A model generated the notes under the pieces. The model worked only from the letters and a program-made list of their open reading frames with translations. It was not told the origin of the DNA and did no database searches. The position numbers were made by a program, and so were the translations under genes. Source: Calonectria ilicicola (lineage: Eukaryota > Ascomycota > Sordariomycetes > Hypocreales > Nectriaceae). From it: a DNA stretch of 64,000 nt. Below, piece after piece: positions 35,768-47,973 of the stretch (position 1 is the first letter of the stretch; each line of letters opens with the position of its first letter). Location: contig CP085830.1 in assembly GCA_020809705.1 (NCBI GenBank), forward strand, positions 1,488,001 through 1,552,000, in the 5' to 3' direction.

Positions 35768-38698
35768 ATGAGATAGTATGGGAGATGCGTATAATAGACA
35801 TGATTACCTCTAATCAAGCAAATAATTCTATTTACTGTTATATATAATTGGTTCCTTTGATCTTGGAAGTGAATGCATGCACGGCGGGAAAAAGGCCATT
35901 CGAGACGACTAGTAGCGAGGATAAATTTACCCATATCATTTTAGCATTCTATTCCGAACAATGACAGTAAGCATCACAAAGCCTCATCGCCCGTTGTGAC
36001 CATGACCAAAGTTGGCACGCTTACCTCCGTTGTCACTAATGTCAGGCAAACCATTGTCCCGGTGACCGTGACGTCTCGCGCTCCGGTAGCAGTTCCGTCC
36101 ATGTACACAGAAACGAGAGTGATCTCCGCGACAGCTTAACTACAGGTGCCCTGCCGGCAGTCTGTACTGCGTACAAGATGGTAGTCGAGCCTCCGGATAC
36201 CTCATGCTCAGTAGTCCCAGTACCCTCTGTCCACTCATATTCTGCTGCATAGGTGCTAGAGCTCTGAGGTATCTCATTATTTCAGGCCGAAACCATTGGT
36301 TTTATAATACACAATAATATTTTCAACAATAGTAACCAATATCAGATATTAATTTCTAGTAATTTAATCTCTGGCCAAATTATTTACATACCTATATCTA
36401 ATAGAAGCGTCATTAAGCTCTATTGCAGCAATTCATCTAGATTATATATACTATAAGCATATGTACTTGACAGTTGTATATATTCGGATAGCTCTAACTA
36501 AGGGAGCTGGTTGTATTAAAGTTATAAGTGCCATTTTGAAGCCTACTTGTAATAATGAGACATCATTTTCAGGTCTACAGAACAATAAAGACTTAAAAGA
36601 ATTTCGTACTTATAAAGCAATATCAATAGATGGCTACAATTGTTATTCTAAAAAATGTGGATGCCCGGAACAATCTTCAAGGCACATGACTAACGATGCA
36701 CGGGGTGGGGACGATTAACGTTCATTAGGGCGTCGTTGGACTGGAGAACTTTTGTTCTAGCTTTCAGCTTTCATAACTGTTGCCAACTTCAATCAACGAT
36801 TTATTTCCCAGCCGCAACCGCTAGCCTTTTATCGAAGCCCCAGAAATAACTTGGTCAACTCCTAAGTCTTAAGCTGATTAGAGCAAGAATGCTCGAACGT
36901 CTGTAAATGCTGATGGGATACTGATCATTTTCTGGGGCTGTAGTGAACCAAAATGTGACCGTCTTCGCAAGCTGAAAACCTTACGCTTTCTCCAACGGCA
37001 AATCCAATTGGAGTCGCCACAACCATCCCCAAGACACCCACAAAGTCGACAGTTGCACCACCATTCACCTCACCACGCGCCAGATGGTGTTACCATTGAG
37101 AAGATGAAACAATGCTGAGAACTGGAAAAGAAGAATATAAGTGAATGGTAATGTAGCGGATTGCGGTAGCTCCTTCACTGACCATTTCGGTCCCTTGTCT
37201 ATTGTAATTCTTCCTCTCAGTCTCTGTCGCAATATACTCGGAGGGGTTCTCATCAGGGACCACGTGCCTGGTGTTAGCCGCGACCTGAATGAGGTTGTGC
37301 TGCTCCGGATGACGTTGCAAGTTAAGAACTTACTGTTGAGTAATCACAGGGTGTCCGTTACAGTCCATATTGACGGCAGGTTTCAGGGAACGATAGCTAT
37401 ACTAGATCCGGCGTTACTCAGTTAGCGTTCAATTTTTGCTCAGTGTACATCATGAGTGGTAGCACGTATTCCCGCTAGTTGATAGAGCCAACGTCGGAGC
37501 TGCGAAGTAGATTCTGGCGATGGAGCGGATCGGTAGCCGCTTCCATCATTCAATGCTCAACACTCATTTAAAATCCAGGCTATGAGTAATGCTATTTAAT
37601 TATCTGTATACAACTTAGTTATTGGAATATCTACAGTATGGTGAGCTTGTGCCAAAGAAGAGATGTACATAATCGTTTTATCGATCAGCAGTTACTTACG
37701 ATACCTCCAAGCTACTCTTGCCTAACGGCAAGCATTCCAAGGGATGAACCATGGCGCTAACTTTATGAGTGGAAAGAATGTTCGATAATGCCTAAAAAAA
37801 CTAGCATCCCGTAGACCCAACTTAAACCATTACGATACCCTATAAATCTATGGCTAAACTTAGTTGTATCTACCACCGTTATGGCTTTGGACCTCCCTCC
37901 TGGTTGAGCCCACGATTTACTAAAACAATACCCCATGTTCACGCGCACACGATCTATAATCCAAGTCTCCACGAACTCGATGATAAAATGAGAATGAGGA
38001 AAATAGATACTCATGTCACAGTATAGTTTATTTCTAGGGAAGTAGTATTCTTTATCTCCAAAAATGAACTTCATTCTGACTATATTGTTAGAAAGAAGGT
38101 GTAGAATTCACCAAGGGCCATGATATCTTCTCTCTTCTTGAGGTAATGCTTTTGTTTTTTTTCCTTTTGCAAATCTTAATCTAACTATGATGAAGGAAGG
38201 CAATGTCATTGCTGTTCGTCTGTGCTCGCTTTCGAGCCTGGAAGATTGTTGCTCGAAAGGGCTATCTGGCTTTTGAGATTGGCGAACCGAGTATGCTTTA
38301 TATCTATTTATATAGTGTGTTGGAGGATTGGGCGGCGGTGGAATTTTGAGGGAATGACCTACCCTATAGTAGTTTGGTTCCACCTGACAAAAGGGGAATG
38401 TTTGTTAGTACCAAAAAAAATCATCAACCTTTTCCTTTCCAATAATTTTACTACATCTAAATAACTGTCCTTCTGGCCAGTATGGCCAGTCTTATTGAAT
38501 TTCTTTCCATGAACCTTCTGAACAGGACTAACTAATGTCATTGTGAGTAAAATCAGTCCTAATGTTATATCTTGGTTGTGTTGTCACGAGTGGTCAAGTT
38601 CCTGGGTGGGTTGCTTGTGTGTGTGTGGCTTGCAGAGGTGCCGTCTCCTCAAATCTATCACAATAGGTTCTCCAGCCGATGACTTTTTTTTATTATAG
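35768..38698. other. Long intergenic stretch, no intact gene
   Basis: About 2.9 kb. The part 36,290-36,470 is strongly AT-rich. The rest carries only short ORFs on both strands with no recognisable family. It may contain eroded transposon or gene remnants and the 5' exons of the patatin-like gene, but I can support none of these in particular. Confidence 0.5.
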
Positions 38699-40053
38699 TC
38701 CAGAGAGATTCTATTCAATTCGGCCAGACCAAGGAGACCGTTCTAAGCATACAACAGGTTTTCCGGGAGGTAAACAGTGTTATGATTCCAGAATCGATGC
38801 ATATTCCCTCCCCACCTGAAGATCTTCTATTCCGGGCCCAAATGCTCACGTCCGCCGATAAAAGGCCCTTGCGAGTTTTGTCAATGGGTAAGTTGATATG
38901 TCAGGTTACCAAAAAGCCTTTGCGCTCATATGGATAGATGGTGGCGGCGTTCGGGGCGTTGCAGCTCTAAAACTTCTTGATGCTGTTATGAAGAAGGCTG
39001 CGCCAGGTAAAAAGCCCTGTGAAGTCTTCGATATGATCGGCGGCACTAGCACTGGAGGGTATGTCAAAGAATTCATGGCACATGATTAATTCTAACGCCC
39101 GCTAGTTTTATTGCGATCATGCTTGGGCGATTGCAAATGGACATACAAGATTGTATGAAACTTGTCTTCCCCCCCGGCGGCTGGTAGAATTGGAAACCTA
39201 ACCTTAGGCTGACAACTACTGGCTCAAAATGGGATGCTAGTATGTTGGAAAAATGCATCAAGGAACTAATCTGTGATAAGCTTGGCGCTGGTGCTGAAGA
39301 TGCTCTGCTTCTTGATGAAAAGAGTGCTAAAACTTGCAAAGTGGATAGGCTCCTTTTCTTAGTGTTTTTCTCCTCCGAAGCTGACTGTTTGAGATGGATT
39401 TGTGACTGCTACTAGACGACATGGTAGTAACAATAGCGCCCCAATACTGTTCCGGTCTTACGAGAATCCCCTGGAAAGGTCGGAACTGCCAGGAATCAAG
39501 CTCTGGGAAGCTGCTCGCGCAACTTCAGCTGCACCATCGTATTTTGAACCACTCACAGTTGGCGGCTATGAGTTCCTAGATGGTGGACTGCGGCCAACAA
39601 CCCCCTGGGATGATAAGTTAGTCTTGGTGGTGATGCCATGCTTTTTCTTTTTAACATCTGGTAGGGTCTGGAATGAGGTTCTCAGCGTTTTTGGGCCCTC
39701 CCGAGTCTGTCCCTGATACGCGAAATGTTGTTGGCTTCGCCAAGGCGATCGCTGGAGTGGCAACAAACAGCGAGATCACCAACATACTTTTCCGTTCGCT
39801 TATCAATGCATTCGCTCCTCAACCAATGGCCAAAAAGTATTGGCGGTTTAACGTCGGAGATGGGCTTCCTAACTGGGTAGAAGAAGACGGACACTATAGG
39901 TGGACGCTTCTTGGGGTCCGATCCGTCGGAGATATTGGCGATTTAGACAATGTTGCCCTTATTGACCACGCCAAAGAGAAGGCAGGTGAATATCTTGCTC
40001 TTCCAGAAGCACATATGATGATTGATGAATGCTCTCAGGCCTTGAGGAGGTAA
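38699..40053 (+). pseudogene. Patatin-like phospholipase, fragmented
   Basis: Exon pieces: 38699-38887; 38938-39058, after a good 50-bp intron; from 39106, after a 47-bp intron; then about 39210-39350, 39400-39620 and 39660-40053. The three patatin signatures are present: DGGGVRG (oxyanion loop, rebuilt across the first intron), GTSTGG (GxSxG nucleophile elbow, 39,042-39,058) and FLDGG (catalytic Asp). A typical RRHGSNNSAPILFRSY block is also there. The middle cannot be spliced into one frame. The junction at about 39,350-39,400 has no fitting donor, and there is a frame change near 39,690 where WNEVLSVFGP runs into a stop while the neighbouring frame continues. The 5' end is unresolved. Intact relatives are lipid acyl hydrolases, in fungi often fused to NLR modules. 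Confidence 0.65.
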
Positions 40054-40330
40054 TATCTATGAGATATGAGGAGGCATCTCTAGCATCGCCGATGCATCCG
40101 AAAGACTTAACCGTTGGGTGGATGAAAGCCCTGTGGATCGGAATTCAAAAAACGAAAATCCAACAACCGGGGTGGTCTTGGTCGCTTCAAAGGCTGGCTA
40201 AGAGCTTCATTATATGCATTTCACTGTTCTTGGCCTCGCGTCAATATCTGCTGTTTGCTTCTCCTGCGAGACTGTACCCTTTAAAGCAAAGGACAAATTG
40301 AATACTCATCAATTACTATACTTGCATAAT
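40054..40330 (+). repeat. Tail segment shared with 47,974-48,090 (inverted)
   Basis: The stretch about 40,190-40,312 matches the reverse complement of about 47,978-48,090 at both DNA and protein level. In the frame that keeps the match it reads SKAG*ELHYMHFT against SKAGYEPHCMHLT. The stop is at the position of a Tyr codon in the other copy. Upstream in that frame is a plausible protein stretch (SIADASERLNRWVDES), which suggests it was once the end of the patatin gene or of a gene inserted after it. Confidence 0.55.
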
Positions 40331-40756
40331 TGGTGACATCTGTAGTGTCATGTGTGTTTAAAGATTCAATGATTCAATGGATTATGCGTTTGCAATTCAT
40401 GGTACTGGTGGTCACGCACGCGTGCCCTCACAATAATAGACAAGATCTGGCTGAACAAGGGCACAAGTTCAAAATTTTCTTGTACAACAAACAATATATA
40501 AACCTGCTTCATTTGACACTCTCTATTACGCAACGCGCATAAGAGTTAAATGTCCAAAAAGTCAATGGTAGTAATAACAGTCTAGGGTAATCGCTGATTG
40601 CGAGTGGCTGCGCAAGGTGGTTGTGGTACAGCATATAGATCCATGTTGGACTTGGAAAAATGAAAACAACAAGACCAAAAAGTAAGAGCAATAAGGATAA
40701 AAGAAGGATAAAAAAAGAAAGCCTCGCAAATGCTCGCAATCGTATCTTATAGGAAC
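40331..40756. other. Intergenic region, no gene seen
   Basis: AT-rich spacer between the patatin-like remnant and tRNA-Lys. No coding signal. Confidence 0.5.
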
Positions 40757-40839
40757 AGCCCGATGCGGGGGTCGAACCCGCAACCTTGAGATCGCGTACT
40801 CGTAAGAGTCTCACGCTCTACCGATTGAGCTAACCGGGC
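40757..40839 (-). tRNA. tRNA-Lys (anticodon CTT) with short intron
   Basis: Minus strand. The acceptor stem is GCCCGGT/ATCGGGC, the D arm GCTC...GAGC, the anticodon stem TGAGA/TCTCA with loop reading CTCTTA, and the T arm GCGGG TTCGACC CCCGC. The anticodon CTT decodes AAG (lysine). About 10 nt (CGAGTACGCG) are inserted one base 3' of the anticodon, a standard tRNA intron. The mature length is about 73 nt. Confidence 0.9.
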
Positions 40840-42385
40840 GTGGCTCTTATTGGTTGGTTTCCAGAGTGCCTCAGGCCAACTTTGTCCCTTCATTCCCCCA
40901 GCATTGACAGGGGAGCTGGGCTGGTGTTGGCTTTTGAGGGCTGAAACTTGTAATTTGATAAGAAAGAAGTGGCTGAAATGGCTTTCCAAGATATGCTGGG
41001 AACTGTGTGTATTTCATATTCTTTGTAAGGGATTGATTGGAAATTGATTGTCACTAATCCCCTGTTTGTAAATAATACGTCTCAGCTTTTAATGTTGCTG
41101 CAATGGAATCATGGACACCCAAGGGACAGAACTGCCTTGACTTGCGGCGGCACGGGCCTGACACAAAAAATGCAAAGCCAATAACTACTAATATTGACTC
41201 GGGGCCGAAAAAGCCAAGGGGCAGCCTCCTCTCGTCTGAACGGGCGTGCGATTGGGCAAAGGGGGCACCTCTCATTAGGACTATCGACGCCGGGACCTGG
41301 ACCTAGCCCTACAGCATGCTAGTGGGCCAGCCAGCGCAGCACTCCACTAAACTGTCGCTGGTTAGTGCATTGAACCAGTTCGCTCGCGGGGGGTGCTTAG
41401 CGCCAACGACGCCCCCACATTCCCGACAGCGTGGGCGACCAGCGTCTGCCACACACTTGACCGACACCATCTCGAGAGCAAAGGGCTGAAGGTGGCGTTG
41501 GTTAGTCCTTGTGCCCTCCCCCCTTTTTTTCTCCGGAAAGCGATTGTTTCTCTGGTCTGCGTTCCAGCTAAAATAATAATAATAATGATAATCATGAAAA
41601 AAAAAAAGGATGGCACTGGTCATACATTTTCCCCCGTCCCTTCCTGCTTCTTGGCAAGACTACTGGATTGGATGGATAATTGAGACATTCATTGTCAGCC
41701 CTCCCTCCATTGATTGATACACATTTCTGGATGAAATATTCTCCCCTGGACTTACACCACGCCAATCGATCAATATTGGACACGCATGTTGACGCGGCCG
41801 TTTTGCCGAATCTTCATCTGTTGCCACCCTCCTAGTTCAACCAAGCTATCGATTGCTCTAGGCATTATTCGTCACTACATCCGATAGCATTGACGCCAGC
41901 CCGATTTTGAACACCAGCCCTACGCTAAGCTCGGCCATCGGCACCGTCCATTCCTCGCTCCCTTATATTCATGGCCGCGTCCTGATTTGACACTCCACAA
42001 CACCAAACCGGTTCGTCGACTTCTTCTAAACGACCTGACCGTTTCCTTGCATAGAGCTGGAAATAGCCAGGCACTGGGACTCGCAATAGCCTGATTCGCC
42101 ACTTTTTATTTTCCTTTACTTGCTCTTTTCATTGCGGAATTAATGACTCAAAACCCGCCCCTAATGCAAGTCATTCCTTCTTATTGCCCCTTCCTCTCCC
42201 CTCTCCCCTCTTCATCCTTGCAACGTTTGTTCCGCACTGGGCCACCCACCACCAGGTGATTGTCGGAGTACTCATTGCAGACCTCATGTTTGCGTCCTTT
42301 CGTTGATCTTGCCACCGCCAACACTCGCTCACTGGCTTTTGGCCAACTTACAATCATTCCCCATTGACGCCCGCGTGATTTCAAG
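40840..42385. other. Intergenic region upstream of the chitinase gene
   Basis: No gene recognised. The last 250 bp before the chitinase start are rich in C and T runs, as is common in fungal promoters and 5' leaders. A short A-rich block lies near 41,570-41,610. Confidence 0.5.
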
Positions 42386-44542
42386 ATGCCTGCGCTATCT
42401 CTCGATCTTCTCGGCAGGGCAGCCGCTTCTGGTCCCTACGGTGGGCTGGCTGGTTACTGGGTAGGTGCAAAATACAATTCGCGTGGCCTGCTGCATTTCA
42501 TCTGACACGATCCAGGGTCAAGATGGAAGTGATCCCATGAAGGCTTACTGCGACACCAGGCCTCAGTACATCAACCTGGCTTTTGTCAACTCAGCTCCGG
42601 AAAACGAACCCTCTGGCTGGCCATCAACTAATTTTGCAGGTCACTGTCCCGGAACATATTTCACATACGGGCCCAACAATCAGAATTCCAATCTTTTGAA
42701 GGGTTGCTGGGAGATTTGGGAGGGCATACCTTATTGCCAGAGCCTCGGAGTCAAGGTCTTGCTAAGTATTGGCGGCGTGCTATCCTCGTACAGCAACTAT
42801 GTGGTCACTACCCAAAGCAACGGAGTCTCATTTGCCAATTTCCTATACAACGCATTTGGTCCCGTCCAATCAGGCTGGACTGGCCCTCGCCCTTTCGACA
42901 ACAGCACCTACACAAACCATGTCGACGGCTTCGACTTTGACATTGAAGCCGCGTTGGGTGAGTATTTCCCCAGTTCCCTCTTTATACCCTTTGCTTACCC
43001 AAATATCCTCCAGACAATGCGCCCTATACTGCCATGATCAACCAATTGCACCGGCTGGACTCATCCTTGATCATCACCGGCGCCCCACAATGCCCAATGG
43101 GCAACTACTTTTACATGCATGACATGATTACGAATGCCAGATTTGATGCCCTATTCATTCAGTTTTACAACAACCCTAGCTGCGACATGGTGGGGAGCAG
43201 TGCAAATCCTGTTGACAACTCCAATTACTACGACTGGGAAACTTTTCTTCAGGGAACGGCTAGTGCTAATGCAAAGCTTTATGTGGGCCTTCCCGTGAGC
43301 ACGGCTGTTGTTGGCAGTGGTTATATCGACCCCAGCACTATTCAGACAATGGTCCAGAGGCTCAAGACACGTTCTTCATTTGGCGGTATCGCGATCTGGG
43401 ACTTTTCTCGCGGAGTAGCCATAAATTCAACGACTGGCTTGAGCTTTAACCAGATGGTACTGAATATCCTAAACACGGGCAACATGCTTTCAAGTGCTGT
43501 TACCACCAGTACCACCATATCTAAAACCACAACCACGACATCGTCCCGCAGCACAACCTCGTCCAAACCCACCAACACTACCACATCCACTACTAGCACA
43601 ACGTCTTCCAGCTCAACCTCGGCCATGCCCACATCCACAGCATCCACCAGCACTGTCTCTTCTACTAGCCTAACTTCAACCACTCTTACTACTTTGACAT
43701 CTTCAACCTCAAGTTCAAGTCTTCCTACCTCTACGAGCACGACGCAAGTAACATCATCGAGTAGCTTGCCTTCAAGTACTACTGCTTCTACAAGTACATC
43801 TTCATCTAGCTCAGCTTCGAGTGTTTCCACTTCCACGAGCACAACACAGACTACGTCGTCGAGCAGCTTGACTTTGAGCACAGACTCTTCATCTAGTTCG
43901 ACTTCAGGTGTTACCACCTCGACAAGTACGACACAGAGCACTTCCTCAAGTAGCTTGAGCACATCCTCTTCTTCTAGCTCGTCGTCAACCATGCCCACTT
44001 TTACCTCCACATCGACCAGCAGCTCACGGACTACATCTTCGAGCAGCTCGACTTTGAGTACAACTAGTTCAACAAGCACTAAACCCACATCCTCTTCTAC
44101 TAGTTCAACTACAACAAGGCCGACGTCGTCCTCTGCACAAAGCTCGACAACAACCAAGCTGACTAGTTCAACAAGTACCACGCATACATCAACAACCATA
44201 ACAAGACCTACTACGAGTTCTACCTCAACATCTAGGAGCACTTCCTCTACCAAGGCTTCCGCAACAACTTCGAAGAGCAGTACTTCATCAAAGCCCACCA
44301 CAACAAGTCACAGTTCCACTTCGATAAAGCCCACCACAACAAGTCGTAGCTCCACTTCAACAAAACATACTACAACAACTACGGCTAAAACGACTGCTAA
44401 GACGACGGCGAAAACAACAGCAAAAACGACTGCCAAGACTACTTCCAAGACCACTGCCAAAACAGCGGCCAAGACTACAGCCAAGACCACCGCGAAAACT
44501 ACAGCTAAGACAACTGCAAAGACTACCACTACCAAGCGCTGA
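42386..44542 (+). CDS. GH18 class III chitinase with Ser/Thr-rich tail
   Basis: Exons 42386-42460, 42516-42957 and 43014-44542 sum to 2,046 nt (681 residues). The catalytic domain (about residues 20-315) has GGLAGYWGQDG at its start, KVLLSIGG and the GH18 acid motif DGFDFDIE (about residue 165), with the last E as proton donor. Class III chitinases hydrolyse internal beta-1,4 bonds in chitin. From about residue 330 the protein is almost only Ser and Thr, and the last ~50 residues are Lys-Thr-Thr-Ala units ending in KR. No GPI signal follows. The N-terminus (MPALSLDLLGRAAAS) is a weak signal peptide, so a missed upstream exon is possible. The tail is probably heavily O-mannosylated and wall-associated. 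Confidence 0.85.
43510..44539 (+). repeat. Coding low-complexity Ser/Thr and KTTA repeat tract
   Basis: About 1 kb of degenerate ACN/TCN codon repeats inside the chitinase gene, ending with a 9-12-nt coding tandem (Lys-Thr-Thr-Ala units) at about 44,380-44,535. It opens long false ORFs on the opposite strand. Confidence 0.8.
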
Positions 44543-45522
44543 GAGATTTGACATGGATTTATCATCTGTTCATTGAGGAAAAATAGACTTTGACCATCTT
44601 GGGATCAAACCAGAATATGAAAATATATTGCTACTACCTGTTCTCCTTTTTATTCATCAAAATACAATGTAATATAACAACTAGAGTAGATATTTATTTA
44701 CATGTACATATGTAGCTGAAATTAGACACGATAAACCAGAGCCAGGGCGAGAGAACAATAGTTCTAAGACCGGATCAAACGGGCCCAACCTCAGCATGAC
44801 GAGCAGCTAAATTGTGGCTAGGTCCCCTTATTGAGCCGAAAACATTCCATGCGGATACATCGTACGGCGGAAAGGGTACAGGCTGCCACTTTGCCATCGC
44901 ATCTAGCGGGCAAGAATAATCGGAGTGCTCCCTGGCCTAGGTCGAGCTGCCTCTCACATGGGATATCCAACTGAAACACACACACACACATTCCATGCGG
45001 GGTTTCTGACTAGCTTTAATAGGAGAAAAAAGACGCGGGGCAAGTCCCTCTAATTGTAGTCACATTCACACATGTACCTTACACCAGTTTCCGGTCAACT
45101 TGAAGCCATTTTTACTATGGATCCTCTATTTAAATTGAATTTTATTTCTTCCAAGAGGACTTAGGTCATAGCCTTACTGTAAAAAGCCCACCGTTGTTGC
45201 CGATTGCTGTTGCCGACCTATAATAACTCTAGGTACGAATATGAATGTGTTCCATATTGCGACACGACTTGACGGCAAAAGAGGTGGATTTCCGGTCTCG
45301 AATGCAGGGAATTCTCGGCCCACAATGTAGCCACAGCTTGGCTGCTTGTTCCACTGAGGTTGGGGTTAAATAAGCTGGCATAAATAAGTTCTACGGTGTT
45401 CGTTGCATGTAAAAGTGGACAGAATATCAGTTGCTAAGATTCAACTAAAACAAAAAAAAAATACCGACATGTTTTCATACTGTAAGGAATATAATGAAAT
45501 AGAAACCAAGACGCATAATTCG
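44543..45522. other. Intergenic region between convergent genes
   Basis: No gene is supported. A short (CA)n microsatellite lies at about 44,975-44,989. The region is AT-rich and holds the 3' ends of the chitinase and the F-box-like gene. Confidence 0.55.
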
Positions 45523-47310
45523 TCAATTGTGCACATGATAGTGGCAACACCAAGTAGGCGTATGGTTAGGTGTATGGTCAACGCCTATTCCATTGCCATT
45601 GTCCATGTTGGATCCGACATCAACCGAGAACCCATCCAATTTCCTGCTCTCGCCAAATAGAATTTCCAACACGTCTCCAACTAGAAATTCTACCCAATCT
45701 TGATCCAGATATGAAAAGATATCGCCATTCTGGTCAACTCGTCTTAGAGGGGTCTTATCAAAAAACTCTGGCAAGATATTTTCAGCGTACAGATCAGGCC
45801 ACTGTGGTATGATGCTTTTTCTCCTCATAGGAATCCAATCGTTCCGTAAATGTGTACGAATTAAGTAGAGCTCTTCCATACTAGTATCGGAAAAGTGTGC
45901 AAGCTCTTCATCGAGATTGTACCTTGTGTTCGAGAAATCGAAATCGCATTTAATATAGTGCGACGTATCTTTAAGAATGCTGGAAATTGCCTGGGGGAAA
46001 CCGTCATAGATATCTGCCGAGATTAGTTAGTAATATATTTTCGCTCTAGGCATCTATACTCACAGGGACCGTAAATCTTTTGCAAATCAAGAGACTTCCA
46101 GGAATCTGATGATGCTATCCTCTTCTCCCACATTTCTTGCCAGACTGCATCGCGATGAATAAAGTCAATAAATATGACTTGAGCCGTTAAGCTCTCGCCC
46201 CCGCTGTGAATTTTTAGGGTAAAAGATTGCTGAGGCATTCCTGCGGTCATAAGAGCCTCGGCTTCCATAACCCAAAGGGCGACGCGGTTTGTGGCGTCTT
46301 CTGACGATAGGTCTTGCCAGTCGGGATTTTTTTGACCATATACCCAGCCTCCCTCGGGAGTACTTTGGGCAACTTGCCATCGATGACATGGAGTTTGAAG
46401 CACGGTTCGCCAAAGATCCACATGGCGCTGAATGCGAAGAAGGGGGTTCTCTTGGCAGAATTTGATGAGGCCCATCGCGTGACACTCAGGGTAAGCCACG
46501 CTCACTCTGTTCTCGCAGATCTGTATGTTCCGCAGGTGCATTCGTAAATGTCGAGGCAAGTCAGACAAAAATCGAATGGCAGAAGAGGCTGCAGAAAACC
46601 TGTATTTTCCCTGCGTATACTGGCGATTTCCCACAGCATCAACATGAGGGTATTTCCAATAATCGGCCGTGAATTTCCATCGAAATGCTTTGGAGTCGCT
46701 GAGCCGTTCAAAATCTCGTCCAGTTGGGTTGAAGTACCATGGGGGGAATTCTTTGTCTAAGGCAACAAGTTCTTCAGCCGAATGGGCTGGGGACCGATGT
46801 GAATCTATGGTGAACGTGCCGTGTTGTATCGATAGTTCTATTGTACGTATAATTGCTTTTCGTAGGGATGACGGTACAATTCCAAGATTTTCTAAATCCA
46901 TTATATCGCAGGCCTTAAAAATGGCCAATAAGGGAAGTTTTATGTAAGGGTACTTTTGTGTTGCCGTCAGGTGCGGAAGAATAACTGAGAAAAAGTTTCT
47001 TTGCTTGAAGAGAAAGAAAGACTCGGTGTTGGTAGAACCTGGCGGCGGTGATGCGAATGTCGTTGGAGTAGACTGTGTCAAAGCGAATACAATTGGTGTT
47101 TAAAGCAACTGGGATCACCTCGGCCGCCATTTGCCGACATGTTAGACTAAGAGCCAGGTCGATGGGCGATAGGTTGCCATCTGCATTGATGGCGCAAAGC
47201 CGCCGGGTCTCAGGATTCAAGCAATAACCTTCCTCAACTGTGACATACTCGGAGTAGATGGAGTGGCGAATCTCGAATGGGAGATCGAGAAAGGATAAGT
47301 TTTGAGACAT
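45523..47310 (-). CDS. F-box-like hypothetical protein
   Basis: Model: exons 47310-47039, 46998-46064 and 46013-45523, 1,698 nt (565 residues). The second intron (46014-46063, GTGAGT...CGGCAG with ACTAAC) is clear and extends the protein by 163 residues past an apparent stop. The first gap is less sure. A 40-nt intron at 46999-47038 restores the frame, but the two frames also overlap there, so a single-base frameshift is equally possible. The N-terminus (LDLPFEIRHSIYSEYV...LALSLTCRQMAAEV) is the F-box-like start of a large, poorly described fungal family. The rest has no motif I recognise. F-box proteins select targets for SCF ubiquitin ligases, but that is inference from the first 60 residues only. 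Confidence 0.6.
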
Positions 47311-47973
47311 GGCCTATGTGTGTGTCTGTATCCGTGTGCTATGTGCTATATGTGTCTCAGTAATGATTGATCGTTGTGAGGGAATTTAGTCTCGATGTAT
47401 TGTGGAGAGATGAACTGGCTTTATACCTGACAAGGAGCCGAGAATTTGGGACATAATTAGCCGTTTGCGCGCTGTTTAAGTTGTCGGAGATGCTTGCAAT
47501 GGTGAGTCAGCCGGCGACAAAAGTATAAACTAAGATGATTGGGTACCTTTGTGTCTGCGTCGCATCGAAAATAATTCTCGGTTATCTCGATATCCACGCT
47601 CCTAAATAAACGTATAGCTAGCTACCATCCCTGTAATGGTGCCCTCTAGGCATGTATATGCGCGGCGCTGGGGGATGCTTAATTAGTCTGGTATCTTTTG
47701 ATTTTCCTCTTCTTGTTTTCATCTGATTTATTTCTTTAAACTCTCACCGCCCAAGGCACACGATTTTACTTTGGCCAGGCAGGTTCCACCCCCTACGGGT
47801 CTGCACGGCGAAGGCTAAAAGGCTAGTTGCTACGCAGTATTATTCATCACGGCAGCTGCGAAACGAAGGGGTGGTCCGACTAGATAAGCTCTTCGCCATA
47901 ACCTTAATCACAAAGGAGCATTACATTCACATTTGCATTGTGGCACCATAATTGGGCGGGGGTAGCCGCCGCT
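47311..47973. other. Spacer upstream of the F-box-like gene
   Basis: It contains the promoter of the minus-strand F-box-like gene and the 3' end of the micro-exon locus. No gene is seen. Confidence 0.5.

Noticed and set aside
43342..44301. 319-codon minus-strand ORF rich in Val, Leu and Glu
   Set aside because: It is the antisense shadow of the Ser/Thr codon repeats in the chitinase tail.
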